Assembly (NCBI GenBank): GCA_005883775.1
Contig: VBEU01000163.1
Location: forward strand, 1-20,344
Length of the DNA: 20,344 nucleotides
Source of the DNA: Chloroflexota bacterium
GTDB taxonomy: Bacteria; Chloroflexota; Limnocylindria; P2-11E
Direction of reading: 5' to 3'
The translations under genes were made by a program, and so were the position numbers. The notes under the pieces were generated by a model. That model ran no database searches, had not been told where the DNA came from, and saw only the letters and a list, made by a program, of their open reading frames with translations. This document shows positions 1-7,175 of this stretch, piece after piece. The stretch's first letter is position 1; every line of letters starts with the position of its first letter.

Positions 1-110
1 TGCTGGTGGATGGTCGCATCGTGCGGACCGGCGGCCCCGAGCTCGCTGCCGAGCTCGAGTCGAAGGGTTATGAGTTCGTGCGCGAAGCGCTCTACGCGGG
101 TCGAGCCTGA
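1..110 (+). CDS. sufC: SufC, Fe-S assembly ATPase (3' end only)
   Basis: This is the C-terminal 35 residues of an ABC-type ATPase, read from position 3 to the TGA at 108-110. The tail (LVDGRIVRTGGPELAAELES, then KGYEFV) matches the end of SufC, the ATPase that powers the SufBCD scaffold. The Walker motifs lie upstream of the window. The stop shares one base with the sufS ATG (TGATG), so the two genes are probably translationally coupled. The call rests on the short tail plus the suf genes that follow directly. Confidence 0.85.
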   Translation, partial: LVDGRIVRTGGPELAAELESKGYEFVREALYAGRA

Positions 111-1375
111 TGGCCGTCACCCTCAAGGGCCCCACTGTGAAGTCCGCGCCGCTCGATGTTGCGCGGATCCGGAAGGACTTTCCGATCCTCGCCCAGACAG
201 TGCGCGGGAAACCGCTCGTCTACCTCGACAATGCGGCAACCAGTCAGAAGCCTCGGCAGGTGATCGACGCCATGTCGCAGGTGTTCGAGGAGCACAACGC
301 GAACATCCATCGCGGCGTCTACGAGTTCAGCGAGCGCACGACCGCTTTGTTCGAGGAAGCCCGCGCCAAGGTCGCGCGCTTCATCAACGCGCCGAGCGAG
401 CGTGAGATCATCTTCGTTCGCAACGCCACTGAGGCGCTCAACCTCGTCGCGTACGCCTGGGGCCGCGACAACATCAAGCGCGGCGACCGCATCGTGACGA
501 CGGTCCTTGAGCATCACTCCGACTTCGTCCCCTGGCAGCAGCTTGCGACCGAGGTCGGGGCGGAGATCGCGGTCGTGGACATAGACGACGACGGCCGGCT
601 GCGGCGCGATCAGCTCTCCTCCGAGCTGCGCAAGGGCGCCAAGCTCCTGGCGATCACGCACACCTCGAATGGGCTCGGAACCGTGAACCCGGTCAAGGAG
701 ATCGCGGCCGAGGCGCGCGCCGCCGGCGCGACGGTCCTCGTGGACGTTGCGCAGGCTGTGCCGCATACGCCCGTCGACGTGCAGGACCTCGGCGCGGACT
801 TCGTCGCGTTCAGCGGCCATAAGATGCTCGCGCCTCCAGGCTCGGGCGCCCTCTGGGGCCGCGCGGAAATACTCGAGAAGATGCGCCCGTTCCTTTACGG
901 CGGTGACATGATCAGCCGCGTCACGGTGAAGCTCACCGAATGGAACGAGCTTCCGTGGAAGTTCGAAGCGGGTACGAGCTCGTACGTCGACGCGATCGCG
1001 CTCGGAGCGGCCGTCGATTATCTGAGCGACGTCGGCGTTGCCAAGATCCACGCGCACGAGCTCTCGCTGGTCGCGTATCTATTGCCGCGCCTTCAGGAGA
1101 TACCCGGGGTCACGGTCTACGGGCCGAAGGACCTCGAGTCACGCGTGGGCGTGGTCTCATTCAACATCGAAGGCATCCACCCGCACGACGTCGCGACGAT
1201 TTTCGATCGCGAAGGCGTGTGCGTGCGCGCCGGCCACCATTGCAACCAGCCGCTCATGACGCGGCTCGGCGTTCCCGCGACGACCCGCGCGAGCATGTAC
1301 CTCTACAACACGACGGACGAGATGGACGCTCTGGTGGGCGCCATCCACACCGCGAAGAAAGTGTTCGGAACCTAG
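110..1375 (+). CDS. sufS: SufS cysteine desulfurase
   Basis: A PLP-dependent cysteine desulfurase of 421 residues, close to the usual SufS length of about 405-420. It takes sulfur from cysteine as an enzyme persulfide and passes it to SufU. Landmarks are YLDNAATSQKP near residue 38, EHHSDFVPWQ near 134, the PLP lysine in SGHK (Lys238), and the active-site cysteine in RAGHHC (Cys378). The common RAGHHCAQPLM reads RAGHHCNQPLM here, and the common VDGAQ reads VDVAQ; both changes sit beside, not on, the catalytic residues. The ATG overlaps the sufC stop by one base, and sufU begins two bases after its TAG. Cytosolic. Confidence 0.95.
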   Translation: MAVTLKGPTVKSAPLDVARIRKDFPILAQTVRGKPLVYLDNAATSQKPRQVIDAMSQVFEEHNANIHRGVYEFSERTTALFEEARAKVARFINAPSEREIIFVRNATEALNLVAYAWGRDNIKRGDRIVTTVLEHHSDFVPWQQLATEVGAEIAVVDIDDDGRLRRDQLSSELRKGAKLLAITHTSNGLGTVNPVKEIAAEARAAGATVLVDVAQAVPHTPVDVQDLGADFVAFSGHKMLAPPGSGALWGRAEILEKMRPFLYGGDMISRVTVKLTEWNELPWKFEAGTSSYVDAIALGAAVDYLSDVGVAKIHAHELSLVAYLLPRLQEIPGVTVYGPKDLESRVGVVSFNIEGIHPHDVATIFDREGVCVRAGHHCNQPLMTRLGVPATTRASMYLYNTTDEMDALVGAIHTAKKVFGT

Positions 1376-1377
1376 TC

Positions 1378-1776
1378 ATGGATGACATGTACCGCGACTA
1401 CATCCTCGATCACTACAAGAACCCTCGGAACTTCGGGGAACTAGAGGGCGCGACACACACCTACCACGACTCGAACCCGCTCTGCGGCGACGAGATGACG
1501 ATGCAGCTGCGCATCGGTGACGGTAGCGTCGACGACGTGCATTTCACGGGTAAGGGCTGCGCCATTTCTCAGGCGTCCGCCTCCATTCTTACGGAAGAAA
1601 TAAAAGGCAAGACGCTCGACGAGGTGAAGGCGATCGATCGCGATCACGTGCTCGCGAATCTCGGGATACCGATTAGTCCGGCGCGCATCAAGTGCGCGCT
1701 CCTCGGGTTGAAGGCGCTGAAGGGCGCGGCCTGGGGACTCACGGCGTGGCCCGGCGAAGAGGTGAAGGCGAAATGA
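1378..1776 (+). CDS. sufU: SufU, Zn-dependent sulfurtransferase partner of SufS
   Basis: A 132-residue IscU-fold protein starting MDDMYRDYILDHYKNPRN, the typical SufU N-terminus. The zinc/sulfur-transfer ligands are visible: Cys36 and Asp38 in NPLCGDE, Cys61 in GKGCAIS, and Cys106 in RIKCALLG. In the B. subtilis-type system SufU takes the persulfide sulfur from SufS rather than serving as a scaffold, which fits its place between sufS and sufB. The ATG at 1378 gives the correct N-terminus. Its TGA overlaps the sufB ATG (ATGA), indicating coupling. Confidence 0.93.
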   Translation: MDDMYRDYILDHYKNPRNFGELEGATHTYHDSNPLCGDEMTMQLRIGDGSVDDVHFTGKGCAISQASASILTEEIKGKTLDEVKAIDRDHVLANLGIPISPARIKCALLGLKALKGAAWGLTAWPGEEVKAK

Positions 1777-3179
1777 CCACTCAAGCTCAGGATCTCCCCA
1801 AGGATTACCAGTACGGCTGGGAAGATAAGGACGCGGTCTACCGGAATAAGAAGCACAAGGGCCTGTCGGAAGACGTCGTCCGCGAGATAAGCCAGACCTA
1901 CAAGCAGGAGCCGGACTGGATGCTCCAGCGGAGGCTGAAGGCCCTCAAGCACTACCGCACGCGCTCGATGCCGACGTGGGGTGCCGACCTTTCGGGCATC
2001 GACTTCGAGGACATCTATTACTACCTGCGCGCGTCCGACAAGTCCGCCAAGAGCTGGGAGGACGTGCCCGACTACGTGAAGCGCACTTTTGATCAGCTGG
2101 GGATCCCCCAGGCCGAGCAGAAATACCTCGCGGGCGTCGGAGCTCAGTACGACAGCGAGTCCGTCTACCACAACATCCGCAAGGACCTCGAGAAGCTCGG
2201 CGTCATTTTCATGGACACCGACACCGCGCTGAAGGAGCACCCCGACATCGTCAAGCAGTACTTCGGCACGGTCATCCCCGCGAACGACAACAAGCTCGCC
2301 GCGCTCAACACCGCGGTGTGGTCCGGCGGCTCGTTCGTCTGGGTCCCGCCCGGAGTGAAGGTCGAGATCCCGCTGCAGGCGTACTTCCGGATCAACAGCG
2401 AGAACGCTGGTCAGTTCGAGCGGACGCTCATCATCGCCGAGGAAGGCTCGAGCGTTCATTACGTAGAAGGGTGCACCGCGCCCGTGTTCACAACGAACAC
2501 TCTGCACTCGGCCGTGGTCGAGATCATCGTGAAGAAGAACGCCGACGTGCGCTACACGACGATCCAGAACTGGAGCCACAACGTCTACAACCTCGTGACC
2601 AAACGCGCCGTCGTCCAGGAGGACGGCCGCATGACCTGGATCGACGCGAACCTCGGGTCGAAGGTCACGATGAAGTACCCGAGCGTCTACCTCGTCGGCG
2701 AGCGCGCCCACGGTGAGGTCCTCTCCGTTGCGTTCGCCGCGAGCGAGCAGCACCAGGACGCCGGCGCGAAGATGATCCACGCCGCAAAGAACACGACGAG
2801 CCTCATCTCGAGCAAGTCGATCTCGAAGGGAACGGGGCGGACGAGCTATCGGGGTCTGGTGAAGATCTACCCGGGCGCGGAAGGCTCGAAGTCCACGGTC
2901 CGCTGCGACGCCCTCATCCTCGACACCACCGCGCGCAGCGACACGTACCCCTACATGGAGGTCGACGAGGAGAAGGTCACCATCGGCCACGAGGCATCGG
3001 TCTCCAAGGTCGGCGAAGAGCAGCTCTTCTACCTCATGAGCCGCGGTCTCTCCGAGGCCGAGGGCACGGCGATGGTCGTGAACGGCTTCATCGAACCGAT
3101 CGTGAAAACGCTCCCGATGGATTACGCGATCGAAATGAACCGGCTCATCACCCTGTCCATGCAAGGCGCCATTGGCTAG
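1773..3179 (+). CDS. sufB: SufB, Fe-S scaffold subunit
   Basis: A 468-residue SufB, the normal length. It forms the scaffold with SufC and SufD on which the cluster is built. Family signatures include VPPGVKVEIPLQAYFRIN, VEGCTAPVFTTNTLHSAVVE, and the strongly conserved tail with RCDALILD, YPYMEVDEE, IGHEASVSKVGEEQLFYLMS and RGLSEAEG. The frame is open further upstream inside sufU, but the ATG at 1773 is chosen because it makes a 4-base ATGA overlap with the sufU stop and gives the expected N-terminal length. The 3' end overlaps the TTG start of sufD by 8 bases. Confidence 0.95.
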   Translation: MTTQAQDLPKDYQYGWEDKDAVYRNKKHKGLSEDVVREISQTYKQEPDWMLQRRLKALKHYRTRSMPTWGADLSGIDFEDIYYYLRASDKSAKSWEDVPDYVKRTFDQLGIPQAEQKYLAGVGAQYDSESVYHNIRKDLEKLGVIFMDTDTALKEHPDIVKQYFGTVIPANDNKLAALNTAVWSGGSFVWVPPGVKVEIPLQAYFRINSENAGQFERTLIIAEEGSSVHYVEGCTAPVFTTNTLHSAVVEIIVKKNADVRYTTIQNWSHNVYNLVTKRAVVQEDGRMTWIDANLGSKVTMKYPSVYLVGERAHGEVLSVAFAASEQHQDAGAKMIHAAKNTTSLISSKSISKGTGRTSYRGLVKIYPGAEGSKSTVRCDALILDTTARSDTYPYMEVDEEKVTIGHEASVSKVGEEQLFYLMSRGLSEAEGTAMVVNGFIEPIVKTLPMDYAIEMNRLITLSMQGAIG

Positions 3180-4452
3180 CACGGCCACGTTCGCATCGCC
3201 GGTCCCGCTGCTGCTCGACCGTCACACGGTCGAGCAGCACAGTCTCCGGCGCGAAGAGCCCCGGTGGCTTCGCGATGCGCGCCTCGAGGCACTCCAGGGA
3301 TTCACGCCCGGCGCCTGGCCGACCGGTCAGGAAGAGGAATGGCGACGGTTCCCTCTCAAGGACCTCCCTTTGGGTTCGCTGGTCTCGACGCTCGACCATC
3401 TGCCCGGGATCCAGTTCAAGCTCGAGCCAGAGGCACTCGCGCAGGGCGTGATCTTCAAAGGCCTGCTGCGCGCTTCGCTGGACAATCCCGAGCTCGTTCG
3501 TCCCCACATCGGCCCTGGGGAGGGGATCGCGTCGCACACCGCCTTCCGCGCGATCGCGGATGCGCTGTGGTCGGCGGGAAGCACGTTCGTGCACGTTCCT
3601 GCGGACGTGGTCGTCGAGATGCCGATCGTCGTCGACAAGGTCTGGCCTGCGGGTGCCGACGCGATGCTGTCGCGAACGATCGTCGTCGCCGAGCGCGGCT
3701 CGACCGTGACGGTCGTCGAGGACCTTTCGTCCGAGGGAGCGACCCCGCGAATCGCGATCCCTCATGTGGACGTGTACGCCGGTCCGGGCGCGCGCGTGCG
3801 CTACGTTGCGATCCGGCGCTTCGCCACCGGTGTCGTCGATCTCGGTTTCCAGCGCTTCCGTTCCGCGAACGACAGCGATGTCGCAGTGCACAACGTGTTC
3901 GCCGGCGAAGGCAACTCGAAGGTCGGCATTCAGTCCGACATCGAAGGAAACGGTGCGACGGTGAAGCTTTACGGACTCGTCGCGGCCGGCGATCACCAGC
4001 GCATCGACGTGAACAGCTTTCAGCGCCTCGACGGCAAGAGCTCGCAGAGCGATCTGCTCTACCTCTCCGCTCTGTACGACCACGCCAAAGCGGTCTTCTA
4101 CGGCAAGATCCGGGTCGAGGCGACGTCGAGCGGGACCGGTAGCTATCAGGAGTGCCGCAACATGCTTCTCTCCGATCACGCCGGCGCCGACCCGATCCCG
4201 GTGCTCGAGATCCTCACGAATGACGTCGTTCGGTGCGGCCACGGCGCAACAGCGGGAGCGCTCGGCGACGAGGACCTCTTCTACGCGATGTCCCGCGGAT
4301 TTGATCGCGATCAGGCGCAGCAGCTCATGGTCCACGGCTTCTTCCGCCGCGTGATCAATCAGCTCGACGACGAGCATGTCCGTCAGCGCGTGCTGAACGC
4401 GCTGCGGCCGCGCATCGGCAACATCGCCGAGATGGGGGTGCTCGCCGCATGA
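3172..4452 (+). CDS. sufD: SufD, Fe-S scaffold subunit
   Basis: A 426-residue SufD, paralogue of SufB and third partner of the SufBCD scaffold. Visible landmarks are the N-terminal EEEWRRFPLKDLPLGSL segment, the beta-helix core, and the C-terminal CGHGATAGALGDEDLFYAMS followed by RGFDRDQAQQLMVHGFF, which is typical of the SufB/SufD C-terminal domain. The start is TTG at 3172, inside the end of sufB (8-base overlap); no ATG or GTG fits. Codons 13-23 contain a perfect 14-bp hairpin, listed separately. The TGA overlaps the Rieske gene ATG (ATGA). Confidence 0.93.
   Translation: MASTATFASPVPLLLDRHTVEQHSLRREEPRWLRDARLEALQGFTPGAWPTGQEEEWRRFPLKDLPLGSLVSTLDHLPGIQFKLEPEALAQGVIFKGLLRASLDNPELVRPHIGPGEGIASHTAFRAIADALWSAGSTFVHVPADVVVEMPIVVDKVWPAGADAMLSRTIVVAERGSTVTVVEDLSSEGATPRIAIPHVDVYAGPGARVRYVAIRRFATGVVDLGFQRFRSANDSDVAVHNVFAGEGNSKVGIQSDIEGNGATVKLYGLVAAGDHQRIDVNSFQRLDGKSSQSDLLYLSALYDHAKAVFYGKIRVEATSSGTGSYQECRNMLLSDHAGADPIPVLEILTNDVVRCGHGATAGALGDEDLFYAMSRGFDRDQAQQLMVHGFFRRVINQLDDEHVRQRVLNALRPRIGNIAEMGVLAA
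3209..3239 (+). other. Perfect 14-bp stem hairpin inside the sufD coding start
   Basis: The arm at 3209-3222 (tgctgctcgaccgt) is followed by the loop cac (3223-3225) and its exact reverse complement at 3226-3239 (acggtcgagcagca). The hairpin begins 37 bases after the sufD TTG. There is no T tract after it, so it is not a standard intrinsic terminator. It could modulate translation of sufD relative to sufB or cause pausing; that role is inference. Confidence 0.7.
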
Positions 4453-4790
4453 GCGAGTTCGTACCGGTCGCGCGCGCGGATCAGATCCCGGCGGGCGAGG
4501 TGAAGGTCGTCCACGCTCACGACAAGAGTCTCGCTCTGGGCCACTGCGACGACGGCACCTGGGGCGCGATCGACAACGTGTGCACGCACGACGGCGGTGT
4601 CCTGGGGGAGGGTGAGCTCGAGGACTGCTTGGTCGAGTGCCCGCGCCACGGGGCGCGTTTCGACCTCTTGACCGGCGAGGTGCGCGCGCTCCCGGCGGTG
4701 TTCCCGGTGAACGCGTATCCGGTACGCATCGTCGATGGCATCGTCGAGGTCGACGTCGCAGTGCCGACGAAGCCCCTCGAGATCGGGTGA
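4449..4790 (+). CDS. Rieske-type [2Fe-2S] ferredoxin
   Basis: A 113-residue single-domain Rieske protein. The cluster ligands are Cys45 and His47 in CTHDGG and Cys64 and His67 in CPRHGARFD, the CxH...CxxH spacing of Rieske ferredoxins of the dioxygenase-ferredoxin type. There is no membrane anchor or signal peptide, so it is a soluble electron carrier. Similar Rieske genes sit inside suf operons of Actinomycetota, where they are annotated as a non-heme oxygenase ferredoxin subunit. A role in supplying electrons for cluster assembly is plausible but unproven. The ATG overlaps the sufD stop (ATGA), and it is the last gene of the operon. Confidence 0.92.
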   Translation: MSEFVPVARADQIPAGEVKVVHAHDKSLALGHCDDGTWGAIDNVCTHDGGVLGEGELEDCLVECPRHGARFDLLTGEVRALPAVFPVNAYPVRIVDGIVEVDVAVPTKPLEIG

Positions 4791-4807
4791 TCGCGGCCGC
4801 TAACTAC

Positions 4808-4821
4808 TAGAGGGCCCTCTA
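4808..4821. promoter_or_regulatory. 14-bp perfect palindrome between Rieske gene and membrane gene
   Basis: The sequence tagagggccctcta is self-complementary and sits in the 72-base gap after the suf operon. It is flanked by two direct copies of CTAACT (4800-4805 and 4819-4824), 19 bases apart. It could be an operator for a dimeric regulator, or a short stem with a GGCC loop. There is no T tract, so a terminator is unlikely. Function not shown. Confidence 0.35.
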
Positions 4822-4862
4822 ACTCATACGAAAACGGCGCGACGGGATGGCACGATCGGCGC

Positions 4863-6434
4863 ATGACCGACCACGCGATCGATCACGCCGCCCCGCGCGT
4901 GGCTTCCATCGATCGGTACTCGCCCGCGGTCCTTCTCTCGCTGGCGCTGCTCTTCGGGCTTCTGGCCCAGTCGCTCTTCTACCGATCGGCCCTCGGCGTC
5001 AACGTCGGCATCGCCTCGATCGTCGTCCTCGGCGTGGCCTATCGCCTCCGGCCGAACCGTGCACGCATCGACCCGCTGGATCGATGGATCGCACCGGCCG
5101 CGGTGATCTTCGCGTTCCTTCCCGCGCTCCGCGTCGATCTCATGCTCCTGCTGTACGACATTCCCGCCGGGTTCGTCCTCGTCACGATGGCCGTGGTCTC
5201 GTTCGCCGGCGTGCCGCTGACGCGTCGCGCCGCCGACCTCCTCGTCATCCTTGGCCTCGTCGTCGTCGGTCGGATCGTGGCGGGCGGAGCGCTCCTCCTG
5301 GCTGCGTTTCCGGATCTCGGTCGCCCGCTGGCGCGGCGGACCGGAGGGCGCATCGCCTCCATCGGAATCGGGATCGCGCTGGCCTTTCCGTTCCTTCTCG
5401 TGTTCGCATTTCTGTTCGCGAGCGCGGACGCCGTCTTCTCGAGCGCGATCACCAACCTCTTCGACTTCCGGAACTGGTCCATCGGCGAGCTCATCGGCCG
5501 CGTCCTGGTCGCCGCGACCTTCGCCTGGGTGGCCGGAGGCCTCTTCCTGCTCGCGGGGCGCGGGGCGGACACGACGATGTCCCCACTCCTGCCGCGGCTT
5601 CGCGGCCTGCTGAGCTCGACGGCCGGCGCAACGACCCTTCTTGCCGTCGATGCTCTGTTCGTGTTCTTCGTCGCACTGCAGATCGCATATCTCTTTGGCG
5701 GGATCGACACGCTGAACGCAACGGGTCTCACCTATTCCAGCTATGCGCGCCGCGGCTTCTTCGAGCTCATCGCCGTCGCCATCCTCGCTGGCGGTCTCCT
5801 CTTTGCGGTCGAGCTTGTCGTCGCCAAGCGCACTCGTCTTTATGTCGCCGCGGCTCTGACGCTCACGCTCGCGACGCTCGTCATCGTCGTGTCGGCTGCG
5901 TACCGGATGCAGCTCTATCAGCTCGCCTATGGCTGGACCGAGCAGCGGTTCTACGCGCTCGCGGGGATCGCGTGGCTTGGGGCGGGCGGGGCATCTGCGG
6001 CGGTGCTGGTCTGGCGCGATGCGATGCGCTGGTTGCCGCATGCCGCTGCGCTCCTCGGCCTGGCCGTCGCGATCGCGGTCAACCTCATGGCCCCCAGCGC
6101 CTTCGTCGCGCGGCAGAATCTGGACCGGGTCGTCGACCCGAGCGGTCTGCCGGCGGACGCGAGCCGAGACCTCGACGCTCGATACCTCGCCTCGCTCGGT
6201 GACGGAGCGGTCCCGACCCTCGTCGAGTTCCTACCGCGACTTGGTGCCTCCGATCGCGCCGCGCTCGGATCGGCGCTTCGCACCTTCGCGCTCGCAGGGC
6301 GCGACCTCGAGCCGGGCTCGCTGCAGGGATTCAGCGTCGACCGAGAGCGTGCCCGTCAGGCCCTCATCGGGGTCGCCGACGAGCTGCGCGGCTACCCACT
6401 TTTGTCTGGAGCGCCGTCCCGCCCGCGGCCGTGA
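4863..6434 (+). CDS. DUF4153/DUF4173-type polytopic membrane protein
   Basis: A 523-residue integral membrane protein with about 12 hydrophobic segments up to roughly residue 415, then a soluble tail of about 100 residues. The YARRGFFELIAVAIL segment, the AYRMQLYQLAYGWTEQRFY stretch, and the tail pattern LDARYLASLGDGAVPTLVEF resemble DUF4153/DUF4173 proteins, whose biochemical role is unknown. The ATG at 4863 has only a weak Shine-Dalgarno-like sequence (gggatgg). Its TGA overlaps the GTG of the next membrane gene (GTGA). Family assignment is from memory of motifs, not a search. Confidence 0.75.
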   Translation: MTDHAIDHAAPRVASIDRYSPAVLLSLALLFGLLAQSLFYRSALGVNVGIASIVVLGVAYRLRPNRARIDPLDRWIAPAAVIFAFLPALRVDLMLLLYDIPAGFVLVTMAVVSFAGVPLTRRAADLLVILGLVVVGRIVAGGALLLAAFPDLGRPLARRTGGRIASIGIGIALAFPFLLVFAFLFASADAVFSSAITNLFDFRNWSIGELIGRVLVAATFAWVAGGLFLLAGRGADTTMSPLLPRLRGLLSSTAGATTLLAVDALFVFFVALQIAYLFGGIDTLNATGLTYSSYARRGFFELIAVAILAGGLLFAVELVVAKRTRLYVAAALTLTLATLVIVVSAAYRMQLYQLAYGWTEQRFYALAGIAWLGAGGASAAVLVWRDAMRWLPHAAALLGLAVAIAVNLMAPSAFVARQNLDRVVDPSGLPADASRDLDARYLASLGDGAVPTLVEFLPRLGASDRAALGSALRTFALAGRDLEPGSLQGFSVDRERARQALIGVADELRGYPLLSGAPSRPRP

Positions 6435-6945
6435 TTCGGGTCGCGACTGCCTTGCTGTGCGCGCTCGTCGGCGTCTACTGGCTCGTGGTCGGGAGCGCCG
6501 GCCCCAATGTGGGCGGGGCCGGATTCAGGCTTCTCCTGGCCATTTCACCGGCATCTGGCTTATCGCGGCTCTTCTTCCGACGACGGTGGGCGCCGCCCAA
6601 ACCCGGGCGTTCCTCACCGCCGCGGCGCTTGGTCTCGCGCTGTACGCCGCGGTCGGGCCCCTTCTTCTCGCCGCCTGGACGCGGACCGATTACGTGCGCT
6701 TCGTGTGGATCGTGAGCCAGGGTGCGTCTTGCAGCTCGATGGGTGGCGGTCCAGGGATGCTATGGGTCCTCGGCACGTCGTGGCTCGTCGCGATCGCCGC
6801 CACCGCCCATGCCGTCACGAGCGGACTGACGGTCCGGCGGGCCACCGCGGGGCTCGGTCTCGGCCTCGCCTTCATAGGTGCGACTGTCCTGGCGATGGTC
6901 CCGGCGCCGGCGTTGCTCGCGTTCGCCCTGGGCTGCGTGCTCTAG
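6431..6945 (+). pseudogene. Small multi-pass membrane protein, apparently frameshifted
   Basis: The GTG at 6431 overlaps the previous stop (GTGA) and opens with a clear transmembrane helix (MIRVATALLCALVGVYWLVV). After about 35 residues this frame loses hydrophobic character and ends at 6715. From about 6541 a different frame carries the continuation (HFTGIWLIAALLPTTVG, then AFLTAAALGLALYAAVGPLL and two or three more helices) to the TAG at 6943-6945. Joining the two frames near 6530-6541 gives a protein of about 170 residues with roughly five helices. The shift equals loss of one base. It may be a real lesion or a sequencing error. Family not recognised. Confidence 0.6.
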
Positions 6946-6981
6946 CTGGCAGCCGTTCTGCACTCGGCCGGTCAGAAGTCG

Positions 6982-6988
6982 AAGGAGG
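6982..6988 (+). promoter_or_regulatory. Shine-Dalgarno for the 56-residue protein
   Basis: AAGGAGG lies 6 bases before the GTG at 6995. It is one of the strongest ribosome-binding sites in the window and decides the start of the small gene. Confidence 0.75.
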
Positions 6989-6994
6989 CCTGTC

Positions 6995-7165
6995 GTGGAA
7001 GAGAAAGAAGTCGTCGAGAAGCGGACTGTGCGCCGCGAGGAGCCCATCGACAAGACGACCAACGTGAATGTTGGTCCCGATGGGACGACGAACGTCCAGG
7101 AGTCCGGCAGCGAGGTCGTCGAAGAAGAGCACGTCGTCGAGGAGCACGAGCACCAGCATCCCTGA
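6995..7165 (+). CDS. Small charged protein, 56 residues, unknown
   Basis: Begins at a GTG with a strong AAGGAGG site 6 bases upstream and ends at 7165. The product is very acidic and charged: an N-terminal MEEKEVVEKRTVRREEP, a central TTNVNVGPDGTTNVQESGSE with two TTNV units, and a Glu/His tail ending HEHQHP. There is no signal peptide or membrane segment; it is probably soluble and largely disordered. The frame is open upstream, but that part is arginine-rich shadow sequence. It converges on the DUF2079 gene, with 10 bases between the stops. I do not recognise the family. Confidence 0.65.
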   Translation: MEEKEVVEKRTVRREEPIDKTTNVNVGPDGTTNVQESGSEVVEEEHVVEEHEHQHP

Positions 7166-7175
7166 TCGACGCAGC

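Noticed and set aside
1630..1641. 12-bp palindrome gcgatcgatcgc in sufU
   Set aside because: GATC and CGATCG strings are common across the window and this one lies in coding sequence; not distinctive.
4793..4816. NotI-like gcggccgc followed by tactagag (same as a cloning scar) and gggccc, suggesting vector contamination
   Set aside because: The flanking sequence continues as native high-GC genes on both sides, and the bases form a natural palindrome with direct repeats; short matches like these occur by chance.
6525..6545. Programmed -1 ribosomal frameshift joining the two halves of the membrane gene
   Set aside because: No X XXY YYZ slippery site or clear downstream stem is present; a simple base loss fits better.
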